This document shows, one piece after another, positions 1-8,369 of a stretch of 64,000 nucleotides of DNA. Positions within the stretch are counted from its first letter, which is position 1. Every line of letters begins with the position of its first letter. Under the pieces are notes generated by a model that was given only the letters and a program-made list of their open reading frames with translations, did no database searches and was not told the origin of the DNA. This stretch comes from Pseudarthrobacter polychromogenes (GTDB lineage: Bacteria; Actinomycetota; Actinomycetes; Actinomycetales; Micrococcaceae): contig NZ_BMKU01000008.1 in NCBI RefSeq assembly GCF_014644495.1, positions 124,001 to 188,000 of the forward strand, in the 5' to 3' direction. The position numbers were made by a program, and so were the translations under genes.

Positions 1-3
1 CCC

Positions 4-1452
4 ATGAATGCACCGGACAAAAACGCTTCCCGCTCCCGGCGAAACGGCGCGCGCAGTGCGGCGCCCCGCACCAGCCTGCTCAGTGGTGTGCTGGCTGTTG
101 TCCTCGCCGCAGGGCTGGCATCGTCAACGCCGGCGGCCTTCGCTGACGAGCTTGAGGACCGGCAGGAAGCCCTTGAGGCCGAGGCCTCACGCGTCCAGCA
201 GTCCTTGGAATTCGTCGATTCGCGCATCGCCAAGGCAGCCGGCGACCTGGTGATCTACCAGGGCCAACTTCCCGGGGCACAGCAGGCGCTCCTTGAAGCG
301 CAGGGCCGTGTGGCCGGTGCCGTCAAGGAAGTTGAGGCGCTCTCCGCCCGCGTGGACATGGCACAGCAGAACAAGGCCAAAATCACGCAGCAACTCGAGT
401 CTGACAAGCAGAAGATCGCCGACACCAAGAAGCTGATCGGCCAGATTGCAACACAGGCCTACAAATCCGGCGGCGTACCCTCCAACCTTTCCCTTTTCTT
501 TGGATCCAACAACGGCGGCAGCCTGACCGAAACCATGGACCTGGCGGACCAGGCCATGCGGAGCCAAAACGCTGCCATGGACAAACTGTCGCAGCAGAGC
601 GCCACCAACGTGAACTCTGAAGCGCGCCTCCAGGCGGTCGAGGCCGAGATTAAGGACCTGAAAGCCAAAGCGGATGCAGCCCTTGAGCGGGAAAAAGCCG
701 CCCGCGATGAAGCGGCAGCGAAGAAGGAACAGGTCGATAAACTGATCGCCGACACCACCCGCCTGGACGCGGAGCTGCAGGCTGCCAAGCCCGGCATCCA
801 GTCTCAGCTGGCAGGCGTCCAGGCGAGCCAGAATGCGGTGGCAGCCGAGATCCAGGAACGCGACCGCAGACTGCGGGAAGCCTGGGAAGCAGAGCAGCGC
901 AGGAAGGCAGAAGCAGCTGCGGCAGCAGCGGCTGCAGCCGCCGCAGCCGAAGCCGCAGCCAGGAACCAGCCGCCCCCGCCAGCGCCCCCGGCACAGTCGT
1001 TCATGCCGCCAGTCGGGTCGCCGTCGGCATTTGGCCTCCGGCATCCCTTTGACGGCAGCGTTCCCATCACGTCCGGATTCGGATGGCGGGCCACCCCGCC
1101 GGGCACCATCGACTTCTATGGCCAAGGTGGGTACATGCACACCGGGCTGGACTTCGGCGCGGCCTGTGGCACACCCGTCTATGCGGCGGCAGCCGGGGAA
1201 GTATTCAGCTCCGGCTGGAACTCTGGTGACGGAGGCGGCTGGCGGGTGAAGATCTCCCACGGCCTCATCGAAGGCAATACCCTGAACACCATCTACTACC
1301 ACAACGCCAGCATCGTGGTCTCCAACGGCCAGCGGGTTTCGCAGGGACAGCTGATCGCCTACTCCGGCAACACGGGCAACTCCACAGGCTGCCACGCCCA
1401 CTTCGAAACCTGGCTGAACGGCAGCCCGGTGGACCCAATGAGGCTGCTGTAG
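4..1452 (+). CDS. Secreted M23 peptidase with coiled coil (EnvC/NlpD-like)
   Basis: Probable cell-wall endopeptidase, or activator of wall hydrolases, acting outside the membrane in cell separation. The 482-residue product has a signal peptide (hydrophobic run about 25-45, then an Ala-x-Ala site near residue 48), a long coiled-coil region (about 50-310), an Ala-rich linker, a Pro-rich stretch near 322 and a C-terminal LytM/M23 domain (about 350-478). The zinc-site pattern is intact: H379-x3-D383 and H464-A-H466. In actinobacteria this gene usually lies between ftsEX and smpB, and smpB follows here; ftsX would be expected just left of the window. Only three bases precede the ATG, so the ribosome binding site cannot be seen and an earlier start cannot be excluded. 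Confidence 0.88.
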   Translation: MNAPDKNASRSRRNGARSAAPRTSLLSGVLAVVLAAGLASSTPAAFADELEDRQEALEAEASRVQQSLEFVDSRIAKAAGDLVIYQGQLPGAQQALLEAQGRVAGAVKEVEALSARVDMAQQNKAKITQQLESDKQKIADTKKLIGQIATQAYKSGGVPSNLSLFFGSNNGGSLTETMDLADQAMRSQNAAMDKLSQQSATNVNSEARLQAVEAEIKDLKAKADAALEREKAARDEAAAKKEQVDKLIADTTRLDAELQAAKPGIQSQLAGVQASQNAVAAEIQERDRRLREAWEAEQRRKAEAAAAAAAAAAAAEAAARNQPPPPAPPAQSFMPPVGSPSAFGLRHPFDGSVPITSGFGWRATPPGTIDFYGQGGYMHTGLDFGAACGTPVYAAAAGEVFSSGWNSGDGGGWRVKISHGLIEGNTLNTIYYHNASIVVSNGQRVSQGQLIAYSGNTGNSTGCHAHFETWLNGSPVDPMRLL

Positions 1453-1536
1453 CACCGTCTTCACCCTGCCGTACACTGGTATGACTCCGCGCCGGTTGGC
1501 CCGGAGGACAACCGAACTGACCTGAGGAGCTTTCCC

Positions 1537-2010
1537 TTGCCTAAAGAAAGTGGCCGTAAAGTGGTGGCCACCAACCGCAAGGCCCGGCACGACTACCACG
1601 TGCTGGATACCTACGAGGCTGGAATCGCGCTCATGGGCACCGAAGTTAAATCCCTGCGCGAGGGCCACGCCTCCATGGTGGACGGCTTCTGCACCTTCTA
1701 TAACGACGAGCTGTGGATGGAAGCCATCCACATCCCTGAGTACAACCAGGGAAGCTGGACCAACCATGCAGCCCGCCGGCGCCGCAAGCTCCTGCTGCAC
1801 CGTGAGGAACTCATCAAGATCTCCCACAAGGTGCGCGAATCGGGCTATACCATCGTCCCGCTGCAGCTCTACTTTGTGGACGGCCGCGCCAAGGTGGAAA
1901 TCGGTGTGGCCCGCGGCAAGCGCGAGTACGACAAGCGGCAGACCCTGCGCGAGCAGCAGGACAACCGCGAGGCGCAGCGTGAGATGCGGGAGCGCAACCG
2001 GCGCCGCTAG
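1537..2010 (+). CDS. smpB: SsrA-binding protein SmpB
   Basis: SmpB binds tmRNA and delivers it to stalled ribosomes (trans-translation). The 157-residue length is typical. The sequence shows the family hallmarks: the N-terminal KVVATNRKARHDY segment, the GTEVKSLR core, the NHAARRRRKLLLH stretch, and a Lys/Arg-rich C-terminal tail ending RERNRRR that inserts in the decoding centre. Translation starts at TTG 1537, preceded by GAGGAG at 1524-1529. Its RNA partner, ssrA, follows about 70 nt downstream. Confidence 0.97.
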   Translation: MPKESGRKVVATNRKARHDYHVLDTYEAGIALMGTEVKSLREGHASMVDGFCTFYNDELWMEAIHIPEYNQGSWTNHAARRRRKLLLHREELIKISHKVRESGYTIVPLQLYFVDGRAKVEIGVARGKREYDKRQTLREQQDNREAQREMRERNRRR

Positions 2011-2083
2011 GAATGTTTTGACGCGGACGTGCGTTATGATGAATAGTCCGGTGGGCCAGCCTGCCGGTTTGATAAAAGAATAT

Positions 2084-2451
2084 GGGGATGATCGGTTTCG
2101 ACGATGTTAGTCGCGACAGGTGAAGCGGGCCGAGGATGCAGAATTATCTCGTAAACGCTGTCTGCAAACCAATAAGTGCCGAATCTAAGCGCACTGACTT
2201 CGCTCTTGCTGCCTAAGCAGTAAGACAGTCCGTCAGCCCGAGGTTGCTATCGCCCCGGATCCTGGCGTCATTTAGATAGCCACTGCTGTCCACCTCCGTC
2301 ATCGGGGTGAACGGGACTCTTAGATGACTGGGCCCGGATCAGCCAGCTGTTTGCAGCATGGCTGGGGCCGAGAAAATCCGACGCAAACTGCGCCCGGAGA
2401 AGCCCTGACAACACGACATCGGACGGGGGTTCAATTCCCCCCATCTCCACA
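2084..2451 (+). ncRNA. ssrA: tmRNA (SsrA)
   Basis: One-piece tmRNA. The 5' end (GGGGATG at 2084-2090) pairs with CATCTCC at 2442-2448 to form the tRNA-Ala-like acceptor. The T-arm GGACGGGGGTTCAATTCCCC lies just before the 3' end. The tag frame reads AESKRTDFALAA and ends at TAA 2214-2216, with the resume codon most likely GCC at 2178. The A-L-A-A ending is the Clp degron typical of the class. CCA is not fully encoded: the bases after the discriminator A are CA then T, so the mature 3' end is presumably completed by CCA addition. The exact 3' end could be off by 1-3 nt. Confidence 0.96.
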
Positions 2452-2473
2452 TTTTGACAATGCCGCAAGGTAC

Positions 2474-2510
2474 AACGAAAGGCCCGGACACCCCGTCCGG
2501 GTCTTTCGTT
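2474..2510 (+). terminator. Rho-independent terminator of ssrA
   Basis: AACGAAAGGCCCGGAC and its near-perfect complement GTCCGGGTCTTTCGTT form a stem of about 16 bp around a short CCCC loop, 25 nt after the tmRNA. The arm itself carries the T-rich stretch. Confidence 0.85.
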
Positions 2511-2644
2511 GCTTAAAAGCTGTTCACCGATGGCGTAGCGGTTCCGGGACTAGCGGCGGCCGTCCTTGGGTTGTCCCCTATAGGATCCGGCGTTGCAGTC
2601 CCCGGTCGAGCGCCGGAGGCGGTCGGAGCCGCCAGGAGGTACCC

Positions 2645-3628
2645 ATGGACCGGATGCCCGGCGCCACTCCGGGGGAGTACGACGACGATGCCTTGGACTC
2701 GTACTCCCGAACGGTCATGCGCGTGGCTGAGATGGTGACGCCGTACGTTGCAGCCATCGAAATGACCAGCGCCCACCGGAACGGACGGTTCCGGGTGGGG
2801 GCAGGCTCGGCCGTCCTCTTTACCGAGGACGGTTATCTCCTCACGAATTCCCACGTCGTGGCCGGCACGCACAAAGGCCATGCTGCGTTCGCGGACGGCA
2901 GCCGGACTGATCTCGAACTCGTGGGGGCTGATCCGTTGTCGGATCTTGCCGTGGTCCGCGGGAAAGCGCCGAAAGCCACTCCTGCCCGGTTCGGCGACGC
3001 CGAGACCTTGCGTGTGGGACAGCTGGTGATCGCAGTCGGGAATCCGCTCGGGCTGGCGGGGTCGGTCACGGCCGGAGTGGTCAGCGGCCTGGGCCGTTCC
3101 ATCCCGGTCTGGGCAGGCGGCAACCGGAGGGTGATCGAGGATGTCATCCAGACCGATGCGGCACTCAACCCAGGCAGTTCCGGCGGCGCGCTGGCGGACG
3201 CGCATGGCCGGATCGTCGGCATCAACACGGCAGTGGCAGGCGCCGGTCTGGGACTCGCCGTTCCCATCAACACAACAACACGGCGCATCATCTCAGCCTT
3301 GTTGGGAGACGGGCGGGTCAGGAGGGCATACCTGGGCGTGGTCAGCACGCCGATCCGGCTGAACGCCAGCGCAATGATCAGGACGGGCCAGCGGGACGGG
3401 CTCAGGGTGGTGGAGGTTCTGGCCGGGTCACCCGCAGACGTCGCAGGCCTGGAGGCCGGCGACGTCATCCTGACCGCCGGAAGCCGCGCCGTCAGCAACG
3501 CCGAGAGCCTGCAGAAGCTGCTGTTCGCCGATGCGATCGGACAGCCACTGCAGATCAGGGTGCTGAGGCGCGGCAGGGAAGAGGACCTCGTTGCCGTCCC
3601 CGAAGAAATGCAGGCAAACGGGCAGTAG
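2645..3628 (+). CDS. HtrA/DegP-like S1C serine protease with PDZ domain
   Basis: Trypsin-fold protease followed by one PDZ domain (about 235-320), 327 residues. The triad is intact: H70 in TNSHVV, D100 in SDLAVV, S179 in NPGSSGG. The open frame runs back through the tmRNA to 2324, but that part cannot be coding. ATG 2645, preceded by AGGAGGT at 2634-2640, is the clear start. I see no signal peptide or transmembrane helix, whereas actinobacterial HtrA proteins are usually membrane-anchored or secreted. This copy therefore appears cytoplasmic, and its substrate is unknown. It stands alone between ssrA and a convergent small gene. Confidence 0.9.
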   Translation: MDRMPGATPGEYDDDALDSYSRTVMRVAEMVTPYVAAIEMTSAHRNGRFRVGAGSAVLFTEDGYLLTNSHVVAGTHKGHAAFADGSRTDLELVGADPLSDLAVVRGKAPKATPARFGDAETLRVGQLVIAVGNPLGLAGSVTAGVVSGLGRSIPVWAGGNRRVIEDVIQTDAALNPGSSGGALADAHGRIVGINTAVAGAGLGLAVPINTTTRRIISALLGDGRVRRAYLGVVSTPIRLNASAMIRTGQRDGLRVVEVLAGSPADVAGLEAGDVILTAGSRAVSNAESLQKLLFADAIGQPLQIRVLRRGREEDLVAVPEEMQANGQ

Positions 3629-3630
3629 GA

Positions 3631-3765
3631 CTACCGGCGCTTCTTCAAATGCGCGACCGCGTCCTGGTCAGCCTCAGGGTGCTTGGACTTCTTCTCGGCG
3701 CGTTTTTCCTTGATGGTCTTGACCGGCTTCTTTGCCAGGTTCTGGTGGGGTGTTTTGTCCGGCAT
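3631..3765 (-). CDS. Small Lys/Arg-rich protein (44 aa), unknown function
   Basis: A 44-residue, strongly basic and Lys-rich protein beginning MPDKTPHQNLAKKP and ending LKKRR. It starts at ATG 3765 with a good AAGGAG ribosome binding site 8-9 nt upstream. No membrane segment or cysteine is present. I do not recognise the family. Its charge suggests nucleic-acid binding or a disordered protein, but that is only inference. Its stop lies 2 nt past the convergent protease gene. Confidence 0.7.
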   Translation of the reverse strand: MPDKTPHQNLAKKPVKTIKEKRAEKKSKHPEADQDAVAHLKKRR

Positions 3766-3859
3766 GGTGCGTGCTCCTTATAGCAGGGGACGGGCTGCGT
3801 CCCTCCTCGTAAGCTACGCCCTTTCGGCCCCGAATGTAATGGCCTGGAAGTGCGGGAAA

Positions 3860-4234
3860 TCAGTCCGGGACAGGCACGTCTGCGATGCCCACAAAACGTG
3901 TCCCCACGCCGTCGAACTCGCTGCGGACGAACCCCGGGCGGACCGCAGGCACCTCGTCCGGGCGGTGGTGGCCGCAGATCACGTAGGTAAAGTCCGGCCA
4001 CCACTTCTTGGGGCGGGCCGCCTCCTCGTAGCCGCAGACCGCGCATTCGAGGTGGACCCAGACCGGGCGCTTGCCCGTGCGGTTGGCACGGGACTGGACC
4101 AGCCAGGGCGGAGGGTTGTCCAGGATCTCGCCCAGCTGGGCCTCGGTCAGCCATTTTGGAAGGCCGTGGCGCTGTGCCATCTCCATGGGTACATCAAGGG
4201 CAATGGCCGCGTCGCGTCTGCTAATCATCACCAT
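3860..4234 (-). CDS. Conserved hypothetical protein with CxxC/CGHH motif
   Basis: About 124 residues. The N-terminal part contains MAQRHGLPKWLTEAQLGEIL; the C-terminal half contains a possible zinc site, CAVCGYEE followed about 20 residues later by CGHHRPDE. Start choice is open: ATG 4234, GTG 4231 and ATG 4228 are in frame within seven bases, and none has a strong ribosome binding site. No signal peptide or membrane helix. I cannot name the function; a small metal-binding or DNA-associated protein is only a guess. Confidence 0.7.
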   Translation of the reverse strand: MVMISRRDAAIALDVPMEMAQRHGLPKWLTEAQLGEILDNPPPWLVQSRANRTGKRPVWVHLECAVCGYEEAARPKKWWPDFTYVICGHHRPDEVPAVRPGFVRSEFDGVGTRFVGIADVPVPD

Positions 4235-4281
4235 CCACGATACGGGAGCCCACCAAATCAGGGCCCCCGGGGCCGCGCTTC

Positions 4282-4701
4282 CTAAACCGTAGATACCAGG
4301 GCGATCCCCGCCGCCGCCGCAGCCAGGCCCAGGACCAGGTTGGCGGCAACGTTCACCGCAGCCGACCCGAGGCGTTCCTCGCTCAGCAGCCGCACCGTGG
4401 CCGTGGTCCAGGAGCTGAAGGTGGTGAGCCCGCCGGCTAAGCCTGTCGCCAGCCCCGCCTGCCACTCCGCGCCCAGCCCCAGTCCCGCACTTAGACCGTG
4501 CGCAGCGCCGATTATGAAGCACCCCGCCACGTTCACCAGCAGTGTGGCCCAGGGCCAGTGCAGCCTCACGGAGGTCCCGGCCCCATGGCCGCCGGCACGC
4601 ACAGTCTGCCGGGAGCTGTGATGGGCGAACCAGCTGTCAATGCCGAAGCGGAGGAGGGCGCCTGCCACCCCGAAAAATCCCACCAGGACCGCGGCTATCA
4701 T
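4282..4701 (-). CDS. crcB: Fluoride exporter subunit FluC/CrcB (second copy)
   Basis: Small four-helix membrane protein of the Fluc fluoride channel family, 139 residues. Family signatures are present: the asparagine in LLVNVAGCFIIG and the GGLTTFSSW loop. Its ATG overlaps the stop of the upstream crcB by four bases (ATGA, 4698-4701), so the two are translationally coupled. Paired unequal copies are known in other bacteria, where both subunits are needed for one antiparallel heterodimeric channel; the same is inferred here. The third gene of the unit upstream is a DtxR regulator. Confidence 0.93.
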   Translation of the reverse strand: MIAAVLVGFFGVAGALLRFGIDSWFAHHSSRQTVRAGGHGAGTSVRLHWPWATLLVNVAGCFIIGAAHGLSAGLGLGAEWQAGLATGLAGGLTTFSSWTTATVRLLSEERLGSAAVNVAANLVLGLAAAAAGIALVSTV

Positions 4702-5126
4702 TGGCCGCTCCCGGACGGTCGGCCAACAAGTTTTCCGGTCCGCCACCCAAGGCCTGCCGCAGCCAGCCCCAGGCCCACGGACAGCCCGAGGTACGCAGTC
4801 CACACTCCGTGCTGCCCCTCCCGCACCAGCTGGTCCAGGGAGAAGACCACAGCGGAGAACGTGGTGAAGGAACCCAAGAGACCTGGCCCCAGCCCTGCCC
4901 GCAACCAGAAGGGCGTGCGCGGGCGGGCCATCCAGACGGTGGTCAGGGCGGCCAGGACAAAGCTGCCCGCCACGTTGATGCTAAGGGTGGTCCAGGGAAA
5001 GGATCCGGAGACCTCCGGAAAGGCCAGCCCCAGGACGTACCGGAGTTCTGTCCCCGCCAGGCCCCCTGCGGCAACGGCCAGCCAGGCGCCTGCCCTGGGT
5101 GCCCACGATGTCTTCGGCCCGCTCAT
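4698..5126 (-). CDS. crcB: Fluoride exporter subunit FluC/CrcB (first copy)
   Basis: Fluc-family channel subunit of 142 residues with four hydrophobic segments. It has the LSINVAGSFVLA asparagine motif and LLGSFTTFSAVVF. ATG 5126 is chosen because it overlaps the stop of the upstream DtxR gene by four bases (ATGA). The frame extends further upstream into that gene, but that part has no membrane character. It differs clearly in sequence from the downstream copy, as expected for a heterodimeric pair. No fluoride-riboswitch-like leader is visible, because the operon starts directly with the regulator. Confidence 0.92.
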   Translation of the reverse strand: MSGPKTSWAPRAGAWLAVAAGGLAGTELRYVLGLAFPEVSGSFPWTTLSINVAGSFVLAALTTVWMARPRTPFWLRAGLGPGLLGSFTTFSAVVFSLDQLVREGQHGVWTAYLGLSVGLGLAAAGLGWRTGKLVGRPSGSGQ

Positions 5127-5863
5127 GCCCCGGGCGAGCTGGGGGGAAATCCGGCGTCCGCGAGAAGGCAGCCTGGGTGGGGGCGGTCGCTGTGGACCCA
5201 CAGCGCCGACGTGATCTCATCGGCCAGGTCGTAGTCGCGGGTACGGCCTGAGTCCCGGACACGGACCACCAGGGCGCCTCCGAACGGCCTGCGGCCCACC
5301 ACCTCCACTTCGGCGTCGAGGTCTATCTCTTCGGCCGCAAGGTAGCGGAGCAGGTCCGGGTTGTCATCGCTGATCCGGGTGATGCGGCCCGTGTGGCCCT
5401 GGTCCAGCTCTCCCATGAGGTGAGCTCGGGGCATAAAGACCTGGCCGTCCGCCGTGGGGATCGGATCGCCGTGCGGATCCCGCTGCGGGTTGCCCAGTTT
5501 CGCCGCAACGCGTTCTATGAACGTGTCCGAGACGGCATGCTCCAGAAGCTCGGCTTCGTCGTGGACCTCGTCCCAGCTGTACCCAAGCTGCTGAACGAGG
5601 TAGGTCTCTATGAGGCGGTGGCGCCGCACCATGGCAAGGGCAAGCTGCAGGCCGGACGCCGTGAGCCTGATGGCACTGTACGGCTTGTGGTCCACCAGGC
5701 CCTGGTCCTTCAGCTTCCGGACCATCTCCGAAACGGAGGAATTGGCCACCCCCAGGCGCTGTGCCAGCTGGGAGGAGGTGATGGGTTTGTCCTGCCACTC
5801 AGTGAAGGAATAGATGACCTTGACGTAGTCCTCTATGGAGGAGGAGGGAGCACTGGTCTTCAC
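5123..5863 (-). CDS. DtxR/MntR-family metal-dependent regulator
   Basis: Iron- or manganese-dependent repressor of the DtxR family, 246 residues. Order of domains: winged helix (about 8-70, with SIEDYVKVIYSF and the recognition segment GVANSSVSEMVRKL), metal-binding/dimerisation domain (about 72-140, with RRHRLIETYL and EAELLEHAVSD), and a C-terminal SH3/FeoA-like domain (about 160-225). GTG 5863 gives the usual family N-terminus; an in-frame GTG at 5896 is the alternative. It overlaps the first crcB by four bases. Whether it responds to iron or manganese cannot be told from the sequence. Confidence 0.88.
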   Translation of the reverse strand: MKTSAPSSSIEDYVKVIYSFTEWQDKPITSSQLAQRLGVANSSVSEMVRKLKDQGLVDHKPYSAIRLTASGLQLALAMVRRHRLIETYLVQQLGYSWDEVHDEAELLEHAVSDTFIERVAAKLGNPQRDPHGDPIPTADGQVFMPRAHLMGELDQGHTGRITRISDDNPDLLRYLAAEEIDLDAEVEVVGRRPFGGALVVRVRDSGRTRDYDLADEITSALWVHSDRPHPGCLLADAGFPPSSPGA

Positions 5864-5912
5864 AGGATCCAGCCTACCGGCTGCCCTTGGCCGCACGTGG
5901 ACTGGAGGGCGC

Positions 5913-6671
5913 TCATGCCCGGACCGCCCGCCATGCGAGCGTCAGGTACGGCAGTTTCAATTCCTCGTCCGGCCCGTGGCCCAAGTGGTCGTGCAGGTAC
6001 CAGTCCAGGTTGGCCAGCACTTTCGCCCGGGTGGCCTCGCCGGCGCGCAGGTAGTAGCTCCGGGATTTTGTCAGCTCCATCAGGTCTGCGGTTGTCACGG
6101 AGTCCTGCCAGCGCGTGAGGTGGTCCTCCAACGCCTCGAACTCGGGTCCTATGAGCGGGCGGTGGCCGGGTTTGTAGACATCCCCGGCATGCATGATCCT
6201 GGAGAGCCGGTGAACCCAGGGGACGGACGTGTCCAGCTGGTTCCAGACCAGTCCCAGCGTTCCGTGGGGGCGGAGGACGCGGGCCAGTTCCGTGCTGGCC
6301 CTCAGGGCATCGCACCAGTGCCACGCCTGCGCTACGGTGACGACGTCGAAAGCCGCGTCAGGCAGGCCGGTCGCCTCTGCGGTGCCAAGGACAGCCGTGG
6401 CGGCGGGGCAGTGCTCAGCCAACTGCCCGAGCATGTCCGCTGACGGGTCCACGGCCGTGACGGACAAACCGAGGTCCAGCAGCAGTTCGGTGAATTTCCC
6501 GGTACCGGCGCCTACGTCGAGCGCATTGCGTGCCCCTTGAGGCACCAGCCAGCGCGCTGATTCGGCAGGGTAGCCGGGCCGCACCTGCTGGTAGTGCCTG
6601 CCGCCATCCTGGAAGCTCTGGCCGAGCTCCCGGCGCCGGCCGTGATCCAGCCGTGGGCCACCCCGTGCCAC
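5913..6671 (-). CDS. Class I SAM-dependent methyltransferase
   Basis: Rossmann-fold methyltransferase of 252 residues (Methyltransf_11/UbiE-like). Motif I is LDVGAGTGKFTELLLDLG near residue 50, the acidic motif II follows in VDPSADM, and a DVVTVAQAWHW segment matches the post-I region. Starts at GTG 6671 with an excellent AAGGAGG six bases upstream. The substrate is unknown; the family includes small-molecule and lipid methyltransferases. It is the same strand as the genes on both sides but separated from them, so it is probably its own unit. Confidence 0.85.
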   Translation of the reverse strand: MARGGPRLDHGRRRELGQSFQDGGRHYQQVRPGYPAESARWLVPQGARNALDVGAGTGKFTELLLDLGLSVTAVDPSADMLGQLAEHCPAATAVLGTAEATGLPDAAFDVVTVAQAWHWCDALRASTELARVLRPHGTLGLVWNQLDTSVPWVHRLSRIMHAGDVYKPGHRPLIGPEFEALEDHLTRWQDSVTTADLMELTKSRSYYLRAGEATRAKVLANLDWYLHDHLGHGPDEELKLPYLTLAWRAVRA

Positions 6672-6763
6672 GCGCGGCCTCCTTCATCCGGTTCCTTTGG
6701 TGTCCTCCGAATTTACCGCATCAGCCGCAACGGCAGGGCACCAGCCGGCAGGCCAGCCCCGGG

Positions 6764-8221
6764 TCAGTCGTCGATGCAGGGCGCGGCTCCGGCCGTTCCC
6801 GGTGTGTTGGGCGCCCAGTGGGGGTACGTGCGGTTGTCATGGGCCGGAACCCAGCGGCCCGCGTCCACCACATAGTCCCAGCCAAGGCCCTTGGTCCGCA
6901 GGTCCCGGATGCCGGCCAGCAGACGCTCGGCATCCTCCAGCCTTGAACCGACGCCGAAGCTGGCCCGAAGGGAACCGGAAGGAAGGCCCAGCCGCTTCAG
7001 CAGCGGGTGCGCGCAGAAGCGGCCGTCGCGCAGGCCCACTCCATGTTCTGCCGACAGGTAGGCGGCCACCAGGCCGGCGTCGTAGCCTTCCACGGAGAAG
7101 TTGACGACGCCGATGGTGTCGGTGTCCGGGTTCGTGTCCTTGAAGATCTGGTGGACGGTGACGCCGTCGATCTCCTGCAGGCCTTCCACCAGGAAGGAGC
7201 GGATGGCTGATTCGTGGGCATGCCAGCGGTCCTGGTCCAGTTCCGCGATGACCTGCGTGGCGCGGGCCAGGGTCGCCGCACCCAGCACGTTCGGTGATCC
7301 GCCCTCGTGGCGGGCCGGGCCGGTTGCCCAGCTGACGCCGTCGAGCCTGGCTTCCTTGACGGCGCCGCCGCCGGCAAGGTGCGGTGTTCCGGCGTCGAGC
7401 CAGTCCGGCCGGCCCACCAGCACGCCGGCACCAAAAGGTGCGTAGAGCTTGTGGCCCGAGAAGGCTACGTAGTCGACGTCGTCCGCGGTGATGTCGATCC
7501 GCCGGTGTGGGGCCAGTTGGGCCGCGTCCACCGCGATCCTTGCCCCGTGCTCGTGCGCCAGCGCGGCAAGGGCACGGATGGGAAGGATTTCGCCCGTGAC
7601 GTTGGAAGCTCCGGTCACGGCGAGCAGGCTGACGCCGCCCTGCTGCAGTTCCGCACGGACGGTGTCAATCGTTTCCGCAATGGTGTCCGCTGCCACGATG
7701 CTGCGGTGGGGGACACCCTGCCACGGCAGGAGGTTGGCGTGGTGCTCAATGTCCAGGTAAAGGACGTCGCCGTCGGGCCGTCCGTCGGTGACAGGCAGGC
7801 ACCCCGCCAGCAGGTTGAGGGAGTCAGTGGTGTTCCGGGTGAAGATCACCGAATCGTCCGGGCGGCCGCCCACGAAGTCGCGGACGATGGCGCGGGCGTT
7901 CTCATAGACCGAGGTGCTGATCTGGGACGCGTAGCCGGCACCGCGGTGGACGCTGGCGTAGAAGGGCAGGATCTCGTTGAGGTAGGCCGACACCACCGAG
8001 AGGGCGGGGGCCGATGCGCCATAGTCCAGGTTGGCGTACCGGACGTGGCCGCCGTGGATCAGCGGGGCCTGGATTTCGGCGCCGCTGACCGCGGCGAGCG
8101 GACGGCCGGCGGCGGTGCGGCGCTGGTTAAAGAGCTCCGGTGAACCCGGCAGGGCGGCTGCCTGATGCTGGACAGCGGCTTGGGGGGAGGCGGCTTCGGG
8201 GGAGACGGTGGCAGTTGTCAC
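6764..8221 (-). CDS. Class V aminotransferase / cysteine desulfurase-like enzyme
   Basis: PLP enzyme of the NifS/SufS fold, 485 residues. The PLP lysine is K258 in SGHKLYAPFG. A cysteine in the position of the desulfurase active site is C403 in DGRFCAHP. There is a long N-terminal extension (about 50 residues). It starts at GTG 8221 after GAGGT. No SUF scaffold genes are nearby, so it is unlikely to be the housekeeping Fe-S desulfurase. A SAM-IV riboswitch in its leader ties it to methionine/cysteine metabolism. Its reaction (desulfurase, selenocysteine-lyase-like, or other C-S cleavage) is not settled by sequence. Confidence 0.88.
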   Translation of the reverse strand: MTTATVSPEAASPQAAVQHQAAALPGSPELFNQRRTAAGRPLAAVSGAEIQAPLIHGGHVRYANLDYGASAPALSVVSAYLNEILPFYASVHRGAGYASQISTSVYENARAIVRDFVGGRPDDSVIFTRNTTDSLNLLAGCLPVTDGRPDGDVLYLDIEHHANLLPWQGVPHRSIVAADTIAETIDTVRAELQQGGVSLLAVTGASNVTGEILPIRALAALAHEHGARIAVDAAQLAPHRRIDITADDVDYVAFSGHKLYAPFGAGVLVGRPDWLDAGTPHLAGGGAVKEARLDGVSWATGPARHEGGSPNVLGAATLARATQVIAELDQDRWHAHESAIRSFLVEGLQEIDGVTVHQIFKDTNPDTDTIGVVNFSVEGYDAGLVAAYLSAEHGVGLRDGRFCAHPLLKRLGLPSGSLRASFGVGSRLEDAERLLAGIRDLRTKGLGWDYVVDAGRWVPAHDNRTYPHWAPNTPGTAGAAPCIDD

Positions 8222-8257
8222 AGAGACCTCACTTCACAACAGGACTCCATGCAGGAA

Positions 8258-8369
8258 TCCGCGCTTGCCGCATCCGTTCCGGACCGGCCTGGTCGTCACC
8301 CGGGGCACCCCACCGCGAATGGAGGGTTGCCGGCCAGCAAACCGGGGTTTTGCGCTGGCACTCGTGACC
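8258..8369 (-). promoter_or_regulatory. SAM-IV riboswitch aptamer
   Basis: The minus strand reads GGTCACGAGTGCCAGCGC at the 5' side, then CCCCGGTTTGCTGGCCGGCA, ACCCTCC, GCGGTGGGGTGCCCCGGGTG, ACGACC and, at the 3' end, GCGGCAAGCGCGGA. The order and sequence of these blocks match what I know of the actinobacterial SAM-IV class. GGTCAC...GTGACGACC closes the main stem, and the GCCGGCAACCCTCC core is the SAM-binding region. It ends about 36 nt before the GTG of the aminotransferase gene. Excess SAM would be expected to lower expression, probably by limiting translation. A covariance-model search was not run. Confidence 0.88.

Noticed and set aside
187..1827. Long minus-strand open frame (546 codons)
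   Set aside because: Lies antisense to the M23 peptidase and smpB, which both have clear family motifs; long shadow frames are expected at this GC content.
2324..2644. Upstream part of the open frame leading into the HtrA-like protease
   Set aside because: It overlaps the 3' part of the tmRNA and its terminator; the strong ribosome binding site at 2634-2640 points to ATG 2645.
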